NCBI RefSeq assembly: GCF_013337115.1
Contig: NZ_SGWE01000004.1
Coordinates: 1,250,001 to 1,314,000, forward strand
Direction of reading: 5' to 3'
DNA length: 64,000 nt
Origin: Deinococcus sp. JMULE3
Lineage (GTDB): Bacteria; Deinococcota; Deinococci; Deinococcales; Deinococcaceae
The notes under the pieces were generated by a model. That model was not told the origin of the DNA. It made no database searches and worked only from the letters and a program-made list of their open reading frames with translations. The position numbers were made by a program, and so were the translations under genes. Below, in pieces: positions 14,806-26,062 of this stretch (positions are counted from its first letter, which is position 1; each line of letters begins with the position of its first letter).

Positions 14806-16703
14806 ACGCGAGCCCGACCCCCTCCCCTGCCCTGCCCCTGCTCAGTCCGGCGGAGGTGCTGCGGCGGGTGCGCGCGGCGGGCCTGCCGGGCGTGGTGCTG
14901 CTGGAATCGCTGGGGCCGGTCGTGGCGTACGGCGCGCGGTCGTTCCTGAGTGCCGCGCCGCTGCGGGTCACGCACGACCTGCCGGACCGGCCCGCGGGCG
15001 ACGGGCTGTTCCCGGCGTGGCTGGGCGGCCTGAAGTACGAGGCGGCCCGGACCTTCGGGCTGGCCGCGCACGCCCCGCGCGGCGAGGCGATGTGGTGGGG
15101 CGAGTACCCGTCGGGCCTCGTGTGGGACCGCGTGGCGGGCACCCTGAGCGTGGTGGGCGAGCCGCATCTGGACTGGGCGGCGCTGCTGGGCGCGCCGGTG
15201 CCGCCCGAGCCGACCCTGAGCGTGGGGACGTTCGGCGCGGACGACGTGGATTACCCGGCGGGCGTGCGGGCCGTGCAGGAGCTGATCCGCGCGGGCGAGG
15301 TGTACCAGGTGAACCTCTCGCGCGGCGTGCAGGCGGCCGCGCAGGGGGACCCGCTGGCCGCGTACCTGCGCCTGCGGGACGTGAACCCCAGTCCGTTCAT
15401 GGCCTTCGCGGACCTGGGGGACGAGGTCGTGGTGTCGTGCAGTCCGGAACGGCTGGTCCGCTGGGCGGGGGACGACCTGAGTGCGCGGCCCATCGCCGGA
15501 ACCCGCCGCCGGGGCGACACGCCCGAGGAGGACGCGGCGTTCGAGGCGGAACTGCGCGCCAGTCCGAAGGAGGTCGCGGAGCACACCATGCTGGTGGACC
15601 TCGTGCGGCACGACCTGGGCCGCGTGGCCGCGCCGGGCAGCGTGACCGTGCCGGACCTGATGCTCGTCGAGCGGTACAGCCACGTGATGCACCTCGTGTC
15701 CGAGGTCCAGGCCCGCGCGCGGGACGGCGTGACGCTGCGGGACGTGCTGGCCGCCACCTTCCCCGGCGGGACGATCACCGGCGCGCCGAAGGAACGCGTG
15801 ATGGAGGTCACCCGCGACCTCGAACCCGGCCCGCGCGGCTGGTACACCGGCGGGCTGGGCATCGTCAGCGGGCCGCTGGTGGACGTGAACATCCTGATCC
15901 GCACCGCCGCGTTCACCCGCACGGACAGCGGCTGGACGGTGGAGGTCCGCGCAGGCGGCGGGACCGTCATCGACGCCGACCCCGCCCGCGAGGCACAGGA
16001 GACGGTGCACAAGGCGCAGGCGCTCCTGAGTGTCCTGGCGGGCGTGCCGGGCCGCCCCGCGCAGCCGCCGCAACCCCCGGTGCCCGGCACGCCCTGGGCG
16101 CCGCCGCCCGCCACGTCCCACACGGGCGCGCGGGTGCTGCTGCTGGACAACCGCGACTCGTTCACGTGGAACCTCGCGCACGACCTGCTGGCGCTGGGCG
16201 CGCGGGTGGACGTGCGCGGCCAGCACGAGGCGCTGGACGACCTGCTGCGGGAAGGTCCGGATGCCGTGCTCGTCGGCCCCGGCCCCGGCACGCCCGACAC
16301 CAGCGGCGTCACGCTGGCCCTGACCCGCGCGTGCCTGGACCGGCGCATTCCGCTGCTGGGCGTGTGCCTGGGGCATCAGGCGCTCGGGCAGGTGCTCGGC
16401 GGGCGGGTGGAACGCGCCCAGCCCGTCCACGGACGCCCCGAGTACGCCCGGCACGACGGCAGCGGCCTCTTCCGGAACGTGCCGCCGGACGCGCCGTTCG
16501 GGCGGTACCACTCGCTGGTCGTGCGCGGCCTGCCCGCCGAACTGATCACCGCGACCAGCCAGGACGGCGAGGTCATGGCCCTGGCCGTCCCCGGCGTTCC
16601 CGCGTGGGGCGTGCAGTTCCACCCGGAGAGCGTCCTGAGTCCCGCCGGCCGCACCCTGCTGGGCAACTGGCTGCGCCTGAGCCAGGAGTGGCGCGGGTCG
16701 TGA
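14802..16703 (+). CDS. pabB: fused aminodeoxychorismate synthase, components I and II
   Basis: 633-aa fusion. Residues about 1-410 form a chorismate-binding (PabB/TrpE) domain (PIAGTRRRG, HTMLVDLVRHDLG, TITGAPKERVME). After a Pro-rich linker, residues about 440-630 form a class I glutamine amidotransferase (DNRDSFTWNL, GVCLGHQ nucleophile, QFHPES). The PIAGT site has Ala where one PabB subclass has Lys, so motif alone does not exclude anthranilate synthase. The coupled pabC-like gene argues for para-aminobenzoate synthesis for folate. GTG start with TAGAAT at 14789-14794 seven nt upstream; GTGA overlap with the preceding gene. Confidence 0.88.
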   Translation: MNASPTPSPALPLLSPAEVLRRVRAAGLPGVVLLESLGPVVAYGARSFLSAAPLRVTHDLPDRPAGDGLFPAWLGGLKYEAARTFGLAAHAPRGEAMWWGEYPSGLVWDRVAGTLSVVGEPHLDWAALLGAPVPPEPTLSVGTFGADDVDYPAGVRAVQELIRAGEVYQVNLSRGVQAAAQGDPLAAYLRLRDVNPSPFMAFADLGDEVVVSCSPERLVRWAGDDLSARPIAGTRRRGDTPEEDAAFEAELRASPKEVAEHTMLVDLVRHDLGRVAAPGSVTVPDLMLVERYSHVMHLVSEVQARARDGVTLRDVLAATFPGGTITGAPKERVMEVTRDLEPGPRGWYTGGLGIVSGPLVDVNILIRTAAFTRTDSGWTVEVRAGGGTVIDADPAREAQETVHKAQALLSVLAGVPGRPAQPPQPPVPGTPWAPPPATSHTGARVLLLDNRDSFTWNLAHDLLALGARVDVRGQHEALDDLLREGPDAVLVGPGPGTPDTSGVTLALTRACLDRRIPLLGVCLGHQALGQVLGGRVERAQPVHGRPEYARHDGSGLFRNVPPDAPFGRYHSLVVRGLPAELITATSQDGEVMALAVPGVPAWGVQFHPESVLSPAGRTLLGNWLRLSQEWRGS

Positions 16704-17398
16704 ACCCCCTGCCGGACGTTCTGAACGACCCCGCGTGGCTGCACGGCGCGACCGCCTTCACCACCGTCCGCACCCGCCACGGGCAGCCGCTGCTGTGGCC
16801 CGCGCACCTGGAGCGGCTGCGCAGCACCTGCGCGTTCCTGGGCCTCCCCCACCCCGACCCCAGCCCACCCCCGCTGGACGCGCACCCCTGGGGCCTGCTG
16901 CGCGTCACCGTCACCGCACACGGCACCCTGCACACCCACCGGCCCCTCACGCCCGGCCCGCGCCCCCAGCAGGGCGTCAGCGTGCGCGTCACCGACCTGC
17001 AGATCCACCCGCAACTCGGCGCGCACAAGACCGGCAACTACCTCCCGTACCGCCTCGCCGCCACGCAGGCCCACCCGCACTTCGAAGGCTGGCTGCAGGA
17101 CACGCGCGGACACGTCGTGGACGGCAGCCGCACCTCCCCCCTTCTGGAGATCGGCGGTGACCTCGTCGTCCCTGAAGGCGGCCTCCCGTCCGTCACCCGC
17201 GCCGCGTACCTCACGGGTCGCCCACACGACACGCGACCCGTCCACACCCGCGACCTCAGCCACGTCACCCGCGCGTGGCTGTGCGGCAGCGGCACCGGCC
17301 TCGTCCCCATCCGCCGCATCGACGGCCACACCGACGACCTCCCCATCCACTGGCCCGCACCGGACGATCCCGCCTTCGGCTGGCCGGACGGGGACTGA
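16700..17398 (+). CDS. pabC: class IV aminotransferase, probable aminodeoxychorismate lyase
   Basis: 232-aa PLP fold-type IV protein: GATAFTTVRTRHGQP at the N-terminus, HLERLR, the lysine region LGAHKTGNYLPYRLA, then VVDGSRTSPLLEI and WLCGSGTGLVPI. PabC releases pyruvate from aminodeoxychorismate to give para-aminobenzoate; branched-chain or D-amino-acid aminotransferases share the fold. GTG start in a GTGA overlap with pabB, with AGGAG 11 nt upstream. Position right after the PabB-PabA fusion supports the PabC call. Confidence 0.87.
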   Translation: MNPLPDVLNDPAWLHGATAFTTVRTRHGQPLLWPAHLERLRSTCAFLGLPHPDPSPPPLDAHPWGLLRVTVTAHGTLHTHRPLTPGPRPQQGVSVRVTDLQIHPQLGAHKTGNYLPYRLAATQAHPHFEGWLQDTRGHVVDGSRTSPLLEIGGDLVVPEGGLPSVTRAAYLTGRPHDTRPVHTRDLSHVTRAWLCGSGTGLVPIRRIDGHTDDLPIHWPAPDDPAFGWPDGD

Positions 17399-17400
17399 GG

Positions 17401-17481
17401 GTCGAAGGGTCTGCAGGTCTAAGCGTCTAAGGGCTGTCCAGCACGCATTCCCTAAACCCTCAGACTCTTAGACATTTCGAC
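17401..17481. terminator. composite inverted repeat between convergent genes
   Basis: Nested arms GTCGAA (17401) / TTCGAC (17476-17481) and GTCTAAG (17425-17431) / CTTAGAC (17467-17473), with internal repetition of the word TCTAAG. It sits between pabC (+) and a small leftward gene. It may end transcription from both sides; no T run is present. Confidence 0.4.
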
Positions 17482-17487
17482 GCCGCG

Positions 17488-17640
17488 TCAGGTCGGGCCG
17501 CCCACCTGCGGGCCCACGTACCCGGCATCCTCGCCCGCGCCGATGTCTTTCATGGCGCGGTTCACGCGGTCCTGGCGGCGAGCGGCGACGAACATCACGG
17601 CGAGCAGCGGCACGAACACACCCAGCATCATCAGACCCAT
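17488..17640 (-). CDS. small membrane protein, 50 aa
   Basis: Short reading frame starting MGLMMLGVFVPLLAVMF, followed by a basic stretch (RRQDRVNRAMK) and a Gly-rich tail ending GGPT. One predicted N-terminal membrane helix with a positive-inside cytoplasmic side. A good ribosome site, GGAGG, lies about 6 nt before the ATG. Function unknown. It sits between convergent IR DNA and a GNAT gene on the same strand. Confidence 0.65.
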   Translation of the reverse strand: MGLMMLGVFVPLLAVMFVAARRQDRVNRAMKDIGAGEDAGYVGPQVGGPT

Positions 17641-17674
17641 GACTGCCTCCTGCCCGCAGCGTACGCCTGCCGCG

Positions 17675-18142
17675 TCAGGCGGGTGTGTCGGTCTGCACGT
17701 CCCGGCTGAGGATCACGCCCTGCAACTCGTCGAGTTCGTACCCGCAGGCCTCGTAGAACGCCCGTGCGCCGTCGTTGTCCGCTGCGACCCACACGCTGCC
17801 GATCCCGTGCCCCCGCATCTGGGCGTGCAGGGCGTCCACCAGGGCGCGGCCCACGCCCCGACGCCGCCAGGACTCGCGCACGCCGATCTCCTCGAACATC
17901 ACGTCCAGCGGCTCGCCGTGACGGCGGCGGTGCACGTACGCCATCAGGAAGCCCACCGGGTCGCCGCCCGCGTCCTCGGCGTGCCAGTGCCACACGCCCG
18001 GATCGCTCAGGTACGCTCGGGCGGCGGCGGGGGTCAGGGGTGGGCTGGGCAGCTCGTCGGTGAAGTCGGTCTCGTCCTGTGCGAGCCGTTCAAGCGCGGC
18101 CCCGTCGTCCGGGCCCAGGCGGCGAACCGTGAAGGAGGTCAT
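17675..18142 (-). CDS. GNAT family N-acetyltransferase
   Basis: 155-aa acetyltransferase. The acetyl-CoA loop appears as GVRESWRRRGVGRALV, followed by the usual ARAFYEACGYEL C-terminal motif. Substrate is not predictable. CATGAT lies a few nt before the ATG, possibly a weak leaderless -10. No operon partner is certain. Confidence 0.87.
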   Translation of the reverse strand: MTSFTVRRLGPDDGAALERLAQDETDFTDELPSPPLTPAAARAYLSDPGVWHWHAEDAGGDPVGFLMAYVHRRRHGEPLDVMFEEIGVRESWRRRGVGRALVDALHAQMRGHGIGSVWVAADNDGARAFYEACGYELDELQGVILSRDVQTDTPA

Positions 18143-18216
18143 GATCCATCATGCACCCGCCGGGGGCGCGGTCACCTGAGGCAGTGCGGCGTGCAGGCGG
18201 CCCGTAGCGTGCGGGC

Positions 18217-18849
18217 ATGACCTGGCCTGAAGACACCATCCGCCCAAGCGCCGCGCCCATGCCCCGCAAGGCCCCGAATCTGGCCGTGGGGTACCTGCTG
18301 AGCGTGCTGCTACCCGGCGCAGGCTTCACGTACATCGGGCTGGTGGGCTGGCACGTCGGGTGGGTCGGTATCCTGCTGGCGCTGAACCTGACGGGGGCGT
18401 TTCTGGTGGGCCTGACGACCGCTCCGGTGTTCGCGGTGCTGCCACTGCTGGGCTTCGTGGCGCTGCTGGTGCATTTCGGGCAGGCATACGCCCGGCGGGC
18501 CGCGCAGCAGTTCCGCCCGGATCTGGAGGCCGGGGTGAAGATCGGTCTGATCGCCGGTCACGCGGTCCTGAACGTCGCTGCGGTGGGTCTGCTGGCGGCG
18601 GTGGTGCTTCCGGGCCTGCTGGGGGCACGTGAGCGGGCCAGCGCAGCGGGTGAGCGGGCGGCGGCCATGTCGGCGTACACCATGGTGATCGCGGCGCAGT
18701 CGGGCGGCACGCTGCGCGACGGGCCGTGCCCGCTGGAGAACGTGAACTACCGCGACCGGATCGCGACCTGCACCGTCTCGGGTGCGGCGACGACCGATCC
18801 GCAGGTGACGGTGACGTTCACGAACGGGAAGACTGTGCAGCTGCCCTGA
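18217..18849 (+). CDS. membrane protein with pilin-like C-terminal part
   Basis: 210 aa. Residues about 20-95 contain three hydrophobic helices ([48 protein letters not shown]). A fourth begins near 115 and reads [18 protein letters not shown], which resembles a type IV pilin N-terminal helix but lies internally. A small Cys-containing soluble tail follows (two Cys, PCPLE and ATCTV). TAGCGT at 18205-18210 is 6 nt before the ATG. Function unknown. Confidence 0.72.
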   Translation: MTWPEDTIRPSAAPMPRKAPNLAVGYLLSVLLPGAGFTYIGLVGWHVGWVGILLALNLTGAFLVGLTTAPVFAVLPLLGFVALLVHFGQAYARRAAQQFRPDLEAGVKIGLIAGHAVLNVAAVGLLAAVVLPGLLGARERASAAGERAAAMSAYTMVIAAQSGGTLRDGPCPLENVNYRDRIATCTVSGAATTDPQVTVTFTNGKTVQLP

Positions 18850-18946
18850 CCGTCCCTGCGGCGCGGTCCGTTCCCGGTGGGGGGCGGGCCGCTTCTGCGT
18901 GCGGGGTGACGCTCTGGTCGCGTGTGGGCGTGCGAGACTGCGCGGG

Positions 18947-20482
18947 ATGCCGGATTTCGACGTGATCGTGATGGGCGCGGGCCACAACGCGCTGGTGACC
19001 GCCGCGTACGCCGCGAAGGCGGGCCTACGGGTGGGCGTGTTCGAGCGGCGGCACATCGTCGGCGGGGCCGTGAGTACCGAGGAACTCGTGCCGGGGTACC
19101 GTTTCGATTACGGCGGGAGCGCGCACATCCTGATCCGCATGACGCCCGTGGTGCGTGAACTGGAACTCACGCGGCACGGCCTGCACTACCTGGAGGTCGA
19201 CCCGATGTTCCACGCGTCGGACGGGGAGACGCCGTGGTTCATCCACCGAGATGCCGGGCGCACGGCGCGGGAGCTGGAGGCGCTGTTTCCCGGTCAGGGC
19301 GAGGCGTACACGAAATTCCTGGATGACTGGACGCCGTTCGCGCGCTCCGTGGCGGACCTGTTCAACTCTGCGCCGGGACCGCTGGACATGGGCAAGATGG
19401 TCGTGTCCAGCGGGAAGGGCAAGGACTGGATGGAGCAGCTGCCCCGGATTCTGCGCCCGTATGGGGACGTGGCGCGGGAGTACTTCACGGAGGAGCGGGT
19501 GCGCGCCCCGCTGGTGTGGATGGCGGCGCAGAGCGGCCCGCCCCCCAGTGACCCCCTGAGTGCGCCGTTCCTGCTGTGGCACCCCCTGTACCACGAGGGG
19601 GGTGTGGCGCGGCCCAAGGGCGGCAGCGGCGGCCTGACGAAAGCCCTGAAGCGCGCCATCGAATCCGACGGCGGGCAGGTGTTCGTGAACGCGCCCGTGA
19701 AGGACATCCTGGTCAAGGATGGGAAGGCGCAAGGCATCCGGCTGGAGAACGGCGAGACGTACACCGCGCGGGCCGTCGTGTCCGGCGCGCACGTCCTCAC
19801 CACGGCGGGCGCGCTGCCGGACGAGTACGTGCCGCCCGCCGCGCGGCAGGTCCGCGTGGGCAACGGCTTCGGGATGATCCTCCGCCTCGCCCTGAGCGAG
19901 AAGGTGAAGTACCGGAACCACACCGAACCCGACAGCCGCGTCGGTCTGGGCCTGCTGATCAGGAACGAGCAGCAGCTGATGAAAGGCTACGGCGAGTACC
20001 TCGCGGGCGAACCCACCAGCGACCCACCGCTGATCGCCATGAGCTTCAGCGCCGTGGACGACTCCCTGGCCCCTCCCGGCGGGGACGTGCTGTGGCTGTG
20101 GGCGCAGTACTACCCCTACGAACTCAGCAGCGGCTCCTGGGAAACCCGCACCGCCGAGGCCCGCGAGAACATCCTGAACGCTTTCGAACACTACGCGCCC
20201 GGCACCCGCGACACCATCGTCGGGGAACTCGTCCAGACGCCCCAGTGGCTCGAAACCAACCTCGGCCTGCACCGCGGGAACGTCATGCACCTCGAGATGA
20301 GCTTCGACCAGATGTTCTCCTTCCGCCCCTGGATGAAAGCCAGCCAGTACCGCTGGCCCGGCGTGCAGGGCCTCTACCTCACGGGGGCCAGCACCCACCC
20401 CGGCGGCGGCATCATGGGTGCGTCCGGCCGCAACGCCGCGCATGTCCTCGTGAAAGACCTGACGCGCCGGCGGTGGAAGTAG
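18947..20482 (+). CDS. crtO: carotene ketolase CrtO
   Basis: 511-aa FAD-dependent oxidoreductase of the CrtI/CrtO family. It matches the Deinococcus CrtO I know: the N-terminal dinucleotide fold [32 protein letters not shown], and the C-terminal [19 protein letters not shown]. CrtO adds the 4-keto group in deinoxanthin synthesis. The start at MPDFDV is chosen over the upstream in-frame codon; GAGACT lies 7 nt before it, close to the leaderless -10 pattern. First gene of a rightward carotenoid block. Confidence 0.95.
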   Translation: MPDFDVIVMGAGHNALVTAAYAAKAGLRVGVFERRHIVGGAVSTEELVPGYRFDYGGSAHILIRMTPVVRELELTRHGLHYLEVDPMFHASDGETPWFIHRDAGRTARELEALFPGQGEAYTKFLDDWTPFARSVADLFNSAPGPLDMGKMVVSSGKGKDWMEQLPRILRPYGDVAREYFTEERVRAPLVWMAAQSGPPPSDPLSAPFLLWHPLYHEGGVARPKGGSGGLTKALKRAIESDGGQVFVNAPVKDILVKDGKAQGIRLENGETYTARAVVSGAHVLTTAGALPDEYVPPAARQVRVGNGFGMILRLALSEKVKYRNHTEPDSRVGLGLLIRNEQQLMKGYGEYLAGEPTSDPPLIAMSFSAVDDSLAPPGGDVLWLWAQYYPYELSSGSWETRTAEARENILNAFEHYAPGTRDTIVGELVQTPQWLETNLGLHRGNVMHLEMSFDQMFSFRPWMKASQYRWPGVQGLYLTGASTHPGGGIMGASGRNAAHVLVKDLTRRRWK

Positions 20483-20484
20483 GC

Positions 20485-20934
20485 ATGAGCCATGAGGGCT
20501 GGCTGCTGAGGACACTCCGGGCGTGGCGGTCACCGGCGCCCCGGCGCCGCATGGGGGCGGGCATTGCCGTCGTGAACGGCGGGGACGTCCTGCTCATCCG
20601 GCGGAGTGACACCGGGCGGTGGGACGTGCCGGGCGGCGGGGCAGACGCCGGGGAGTCGCCGGAACAGACCGCGCGGCGGGAACTGCGTGAGGAGACGGGC
20701 CTGAGTGTCGGTCCGGTCCGCGCGCTGGGCGTGTTTCCGCACCGGTACACGTACCAGGACGGGAATGTCGTGGACTGGGAGACGCACGTGTTCGTCGCCG
20801 GGTTCGCGGGGGGCGAGGTGCGCGCCTCGTACGACGCCACCGAGGCGCGCTGGTGGCCCCTCTCGGCCCTGCCGGTGGACGTGTCGGACGCCAGTCGCGC
20901 CTACTTCGCGGCGTTGACGGCGGTGCGGGCATGA
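20485..20934 (+). CDS. NUDIX hydrolase
   Basis: 149 aa. A full Nudix box is visible: G-x5-E-x7-RE-L-x-EE-x-GL within [20 protein letters not shown]. It starts 2 nt after crtO and ends overlapping cruF (ATGA), so it is cotranscribed with carotenoid genes. Substrate unknown; a pyrophosphate-releasing role on a prenyl or nucleotide-sugar compound would fit but is only a guess. Confidence 0.92.
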   Translation: MSHEGWLLRTLRAWRSPAPRRRMGAGIAVVNGGDVLLIRRSDTGRWDVPGGGADAGESPEQTARRELREETGLSVGPVRALGVFPHRYTYQDGNVVDWETHVFVAGFAGGEVRASYDATEARWWPLSALPVDVSDASRAYFAALTAVRA

Positions 20935-21956
20935 GGGTGTCCCTCTCCCCCACCGTGTGGCGCGCCGGGCTGGGGTTCGCGGCGCTGGGCTTGGCGTTCC
21001 TGGGGGCGCTGCTGGTCATGTCTGGTCTGGCGGTGGGCTGGGCGCTGATCGCGCTGGGGCTGCCGCTGTCGGGCGTGCTGGCGCTGGCGGGGGACGCGCT
21101 GGGCCGGAACTTCGCGGGGGTGCTGGCGGCGCGGTTCGCGGGGCTGCTGGCGGTGACGCGCCCGTGGATGTGGTTCGTGGCGCTGTACGCGGCGCTGAAG
21201 ATCCCGGTGCCGCTGTGGCCGGACGGCTTTCCGGTGCTGGGGCTGGCGAGCACGGGCGCGCTGTCCGTGGCGGCGCTGCTGTTCGTGTGGGAGCGGGAGA
21301 ACGCCTGGAAGGCGGGTCTGATGGCGCTGGTGGCGTTCGTGCTGGGCCTGGGCGTGGAGGTGCTGGGGAGCCGCACCGGCATTCCGTTCGGGGTGTACTC
21401 GTACGCGACTGCGCCGGGGCCGCTGCTGCTGGGCGTGCCGCTGATCGTGCCGCTGGGTTGGTTCGCGCTGACGCTGACCGCCACGAGCCTGTCGGGCGGG
21501 CGGCCCTGGCTGGCGGGCCTGCTGATGCTGCTGTGGGACGTGGGGCTGGAGCCGCTGATGACCGCGCAGCGCTACTGGCTCTGGAGTGATCCGCTGCCGC
21601 TGTGGGCGGGCGCGCCGGTGCAGAACTTCCTGGGCTGGTGGGGGGTGGGGGCGCTGATCTCGTGGGTCTTCACGGGCCTCGCCCCGCGGCTGTTCGGGCT
21701 GCGGCGCGAGGAGTGGGCGTGGGCGCTGCCGTGGCAGGCGCGGGACTATCCGCTGCACCGGGGGCCGAGCCTGAGTCTGCTGCCGGGCGGCGCGGCGCGG
21801 GGCGCTGATTTCCGCGTGGTGTACCCCATCGAGGCGTTCTTCCTGCCGGGCGGGCTGGTGCTGGTGGGCCGGTACGCCGAGGCCGGGGTGACGCTGGCGG
21901 CGATGCTGGGGGGCCTGTGGCTGGCGCGGCGGGTGACGCGCTTTGACCGCCCCTGA
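20931..21956 (+). CDS. cruF: carotenoid 1',2'-hydratase CruF
   Basis: 341-aa integral membrane protein with about eight hydrophobic helices. It contains the conserved block [18 protein letters not shown] and the later [17 protein letters not shown], typical of CruF/DUF422 carotenoid hydratases. It hydrates the psi end of gamma-carotene to give the 1'-hydroxyl of deinoxanthin. ATG overlaps the NUDIX stop. The downstream acyltransferase starts inside its 3' end. Confidence 0.93.
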   Translation: MRVSLSPTVWRAGLGFAALGLAFLGALLVMSGLAVGWALIALGLPLSGVLALAGDALGRNFAGVLAARFAGLLAVTRPWMWFVALYAALKIPVPLWPDGFPVLGLASTGALSVAALLFVWERENAWKAGLMALVAFVLGLGVEVLGSRTGIPFGVYSYATAPGPLLLGVPLIVPLGWFALTLTATSLSGGRPWLAGLLMLLWDVGLEPLMTAQRYWLWSDPLPLWAGAPVQNFLGWWGVGALISWVFTGLAPRLFGLRREEWAWALPWQARDYPLHRGPSLSLLPGGAARGADFRVVYPIEAFFLPGGLVLVGRYAEAGVTLAAMLGGLWLARRVTRFDRP

Positions 21957-22620
21957 CATCCCAGAACGGCACGCCTGGGCGACCGGGCTGCTGTCCCTGA
22001 GCATCCGCCGCAGCGTGCGCGGCTCTCTGGGCGGCGTGTGGGTGCGCGGCCCGCTGCCGGGCGGCGGGGCGGTGCTCGCGCCGAATCATCACAGCTGGTG
22101 GGACGGGTACGTGCTGCGCGAGGTGGCCCTGGCGTGCGGGCAGCCGTTCAGCGTCCTGATGACGGGACGGCAGCTGGCCCGCTTCCCGTTCCTGCGGCGG
22201 GTGGGGGCGCTGCGTGCGGACGAGGTGCGGGCCGGGGTGCGCCGCGCCCGCACGGGCTGGCTGGTGGTCTTCCCGGAGGGCGAGTTGCACCCGGCGGGGC
22301 CGCTGCGGGGCGTGCAGCCGGGCGCGGCGTGGATCGCCCGGCACGCCGGGGCGCCGCTGGTGCCGGTGGCGCTGCGGGTGGTGCTGCGCGGCGCGCAGTT
22401 CCCGGAGGCGTTCGTGCGCGTCGGGCCGCCGGTGGACGCCGCGGACCTGCCGGGTGCCCTGGTGGCGCTGCTGGCCGAACTGGACGCCGACCTGCTGGGC
22501 AGTGACCCGGAGGTGCCGCTGGCCGGGTACCTGCGGCTGGTGCCGGGCCGCGCGAGCCGCTCGGACCGGGTGGACTGGCCGTCGCGGCTGCTGGTGTGGC
22601 TGACCGGGGACCGCGCGTGA
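21943..22620 (+). CDS. PlsC-like 1-acyl-glycerol-phosphate acyltransferase family protein
   Basis: 225-aa acyltransferase: catalytic NHHSWWDG (NHx4D) near residue 48 and FPEGEL near 110, the two PlsC-family core motifs. The TTG start at 21943 lies within cruF; the stop overlaps the next glycosyltransferase (GTGA). Position between cruF and a glycosyltransferase suggests it acylates a glycosylated carotenoid rather than making phosphatidic acid. That is inference from context. Confidence 0.85.
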   Translation: MTAPDIPERHAWATGLLSLSIRRSVRGSLGGVWVRGPLPGGGAVLAPNHHSWWDGYVLREVALACGQPFSVLMTGRQLARFPFLRRVGALRADEVRAGVRRARTGWLVVFPEGELHPAGPLRGVQPGAAWIARHAGAPLVPVALRVVLRGAQFPEAFVRVGPPVDAADLPGALVALLAELDADLLGSDPEVPLAGYLRLVPGRASRSDRVDWPSRLLVWLTGDRA

Positions 22621-23729
22621 CGCGGCGCCGCGTGAAAACACCTGAGCCGGGCTGGGCGCGGGCGTACCGCACCGTCACGGCCGTGTGGCTGCTCGGCAAG
22701 GCGCTGACGCTGGCGGTGAACGCCGTGACCTTCCCCCGCCTGCGCCCGGCCCCGGTGCCGCCGGGGGGGCCGCGCGTGTCCATCCTGATTCCCGCGCGGA
22801 ACGAGGCGGCGAACCTCCCCGTCACGCTGCCCGGCGTGCTCGCGCAGGGCGCGCACGAGGTCCTCGTGCTGGACGACCGCAGCGACGATGGGACGGGCGA
22901 CGTGGCCCGCCACCTGGGCGCGCGCGTCATTCCCGGCGCGGCGCGGCCGGACGGCTGGCACGGGAAACCGTGGGCGTGCCAGCAGCTCCTGCGCGCTGCG
23001 AGCGGTGATGTCCTGATCTTCACGGACGCGGATGTCACGTGGCATCCGGGCGCGCTGGGCGGCCTGCTGCGCGAACTGCACGCGTCGGGCGCGGACCTGC
23101 TGAGCGTGCAGCCGCGCCAGTCGAACGTCACGCCCGGCGAGCGGCTGCTCACGCCCCTGGTGGACGCCGCTGTGCTGTCGTACTTCCCGTTCCCGCTGCT
23201 GCGCATGACCCCGCCGCACCCGCTGGCGACCATCGCGAACGGGCAGGTCATGGCGTACCGCCGCGCCGCGCTGACCCGCGTGGGCGGGTACGCCACCGTG
23301 CGGGATCAGGTGCTGGAGGACACCGTCATGGCCCGCAAACTGGGCCAGCTGGGCCTGCGGGTCTCCACCGTCCTGGGGCAGGGGTGCATCGGCGTGCGGA
23401 TGTACCGCTCGTACCCGGAATCCGTGGCGGGCTTCGGGAAGAACGCCCTGCCGATCCACCTGAACTCGCGGGCGTTCATGCTCGCCAGCGTGGCGCTGCA
23501 CGTCGCGGGGCACACGCTGCCGTGGCTGCTGCCCCTGCCCAACCGCACCGCGCTGCGCGCCGCGAGCCTGCTGGAACGCCTGGCGGTGAACCTCATCGCG
23601 GGCCGCCGCACGCCCGCCGATCTGGCCGAGGGCCTGCTGGGGCCGGTCACGCCGCTGCTGGCCCTGCCGGTCCTGGCGCGCGCCCTGCGCCGCCGCGTCA
23701 GCTGGAAGGGCCGCCAGTACCGACAGTGA
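22617..23729 (+). CDS. family 2 glycosyltransferase, CruG-like position
   Basis: 370-aa GT2 enzyme. An N-terminal hydrophobic segment is followed by [31 protein letters not shown] and the acceptor-side [11 protein letters not shown] membrane-associated C-terminal stretch follows (HTLPWLLPL). In cyanobacteria, CruG, a glycosyltransferase of carotenoid 2'-hydroxyls, accompanies CruF; here too it follows cruF, with an acyltransferase between. GTG start in GTGA overlap. Substrate is inferred. Confidence 0.85.
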   Translation: MTRRRVKTPEPGWARAYRTVTAVWLLGKALTLAVNAVTFPRLRPAPVPPGGPRVSILIPARNEAANLPVTLPGVLAQGAHEVLVLDDRSDDGTGDVARHLGARVIPGAARPDGWHGKPWACQQLLRAASGDVLIFTDADVTWHPGALGGLLRELHASGADLLSVQPRQSNVTPGERLLTPLVDAAVLSYFPFPLLRMTPPHPLATIANGQVMAYRRAALTRVGGYATVRDQVLEDTVMARKLGQLGLRVSTVLGQGCIGVRMYRSYPESVAGFGKNALPIHLNSRAFMLASVALHVAGHTLPWLLPLPNRTALRAASLLERLAVNLIAGRRTPADLAEGLLGPVTPLLALPVLARALRRRVSWKGRQYRQ

Positions 23730-23815
23730 CGCAGCGCCGGCAGGAGACCCCTTTCCTGAATGCGCGGCAGGCGGGGATTCATGGGCCGCTCAGGGGCCGG
23801 GCGGAGGCTCGGGGC

Positions 23816-24532
23816 ATGTCGTCCCACCGGGTCCGTCTGGTTGCCGTCCTGCTCCTGTCGTCGCTGCCGCTGGCCTCCGCGGCGGGCTTCAGCGAGGCGT
23901 CGTTCGCGCAGGTGGGCGCGGGCGTCTGGCAGCCGGTGCGCTTCTGGTGCGATACGCCCGGGCGGGTGCTGGCGCTGTCCGGCACGGGGGCCGGGGCGGG
24001 CACGCTGACGCAGTGGGTGGGCGCCGTGCGCTCACAGGTACCCGTGACGGTCGGTGCGGACGATCCGGGCGCGGGGCAGGTGTACACGCCGCTGACCTTC
24101 GCGGGCCGCACCGCACCCGATCCTGGGTTCTTCGTGCACAGCAGCAACGTGGAGAACGTGCAGGACCCCGCGTACCGCCTGACGCGCGTGAACGAGTTCC
24201 GGGTGCCCGCCGGGTCGTTCGCGTGCCGGTTCGTGCCGCAGGCGGCGGTGCTGGCCGCCACTGCGAAACACAGCGTGATCGTGTGGGAGGCCGGTGGGCG
24301 GGTCACGTACGCCAGCCGCAACCGCGACGGCACGCCGGGCGTCACGATTACGGGCGGCACGCGCATCACGCGGGACGGGCGGGCCGAGTACCGCTGGAAC
24401 CGGGGCGGGTACGGGTACGTGCTGGTCGTCGGCCCGGCCGGGCGCGCGGGCGGCGAGTTGCGCGTGGAGCGGGCCGGGCGGGTCCTCAGCCGCGAGAGCC
24501 TGCTGGCGTACTCGGTCAGCACGCCCCGCTGA
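23816..24532 (+). CDS. secreted hypothetical protein
   Basis: 238 aa with a cleavable signal peptide (VRLVAVLLLSSLPLASAAG, cleavage likely after ASA). The mature part is beta-rich with two cysteines (WCDTPG and SFACRF) that could form a disulfide. GGAGG at 23803-23807 is 8 nt before the ATG. No family recognised. It lies between the carotenoid glycosyltransferase and crtD on the same strand. Confidence 0.72.
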   Translation: MSSHRVRLVAVLLLSSLPLASAAGFSEASFAQVGAGVWQPVRFWCDTPGRVLALSGTGAGAGTLTQWVGAVRSQVPVTVGADDPGAGQVYTPLTFAGRTAPDPGFFVHSSNVENVQDPAYRLTRVNEFRVPAGSFACRFVPQAAVLAATAKHSVIVWEAGGRVTYASRNRDGTPGVTITGGTRITRDGRAEYRWNRGGYGYVLVVGPAGRAGGELRVERAGRVLSRESLLAYSVSTPR

Positions 24533-24571
24533 GCGTGTCGCTTCCGACCCTGCGGGGCGTGGGGGGTGCTC

Positions 24572-24577
24572 TATGCT
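24572..24577 (+). promoter_or_regulatory. -10 box upstream of the crtD leader
   Basis: TATGCT lies 7 nt before a GTG at 24585, the spacing seen at other leaderless starts in the window. It probably drives crtD and the P450 separately from the crtO block. Confidence 0.5.
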
Positions 24578-24584
24578 CTGCGTC

Positions 24585-24622
24585 GTGACCCGTTCAACCA
24601 TCAGCCCGCAGGGGGCGCGGCC

Positions 24623-24626
<4 letters not shown>
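24585..24626 (+). CDS. possible 13-residue leader peptide before crtD
   Basis: The GTG after the TATGCT box opens a frame encoding MTRSTISPQGARP. Its TGA overlaps the GTG start of crtD (GTGA at 24623-24626). Translation of the leader would deliver ribosomes to crtD, which otherwise has only a GGGGG-type ribosome site. It is too short to confirm as a gene from sequence alone. Confidence 0.35.

Positions 24627-26043
<1,417 letters not shown>

Positions 26044-26062
<19 letters not shown>

Noticed and set aside
24566..24622. Start of crtD at the GTG at 24566
   Set aside because: It would precede the likely -10 box TATGCT (24572-24577) and add 19 residues not typical of the family.
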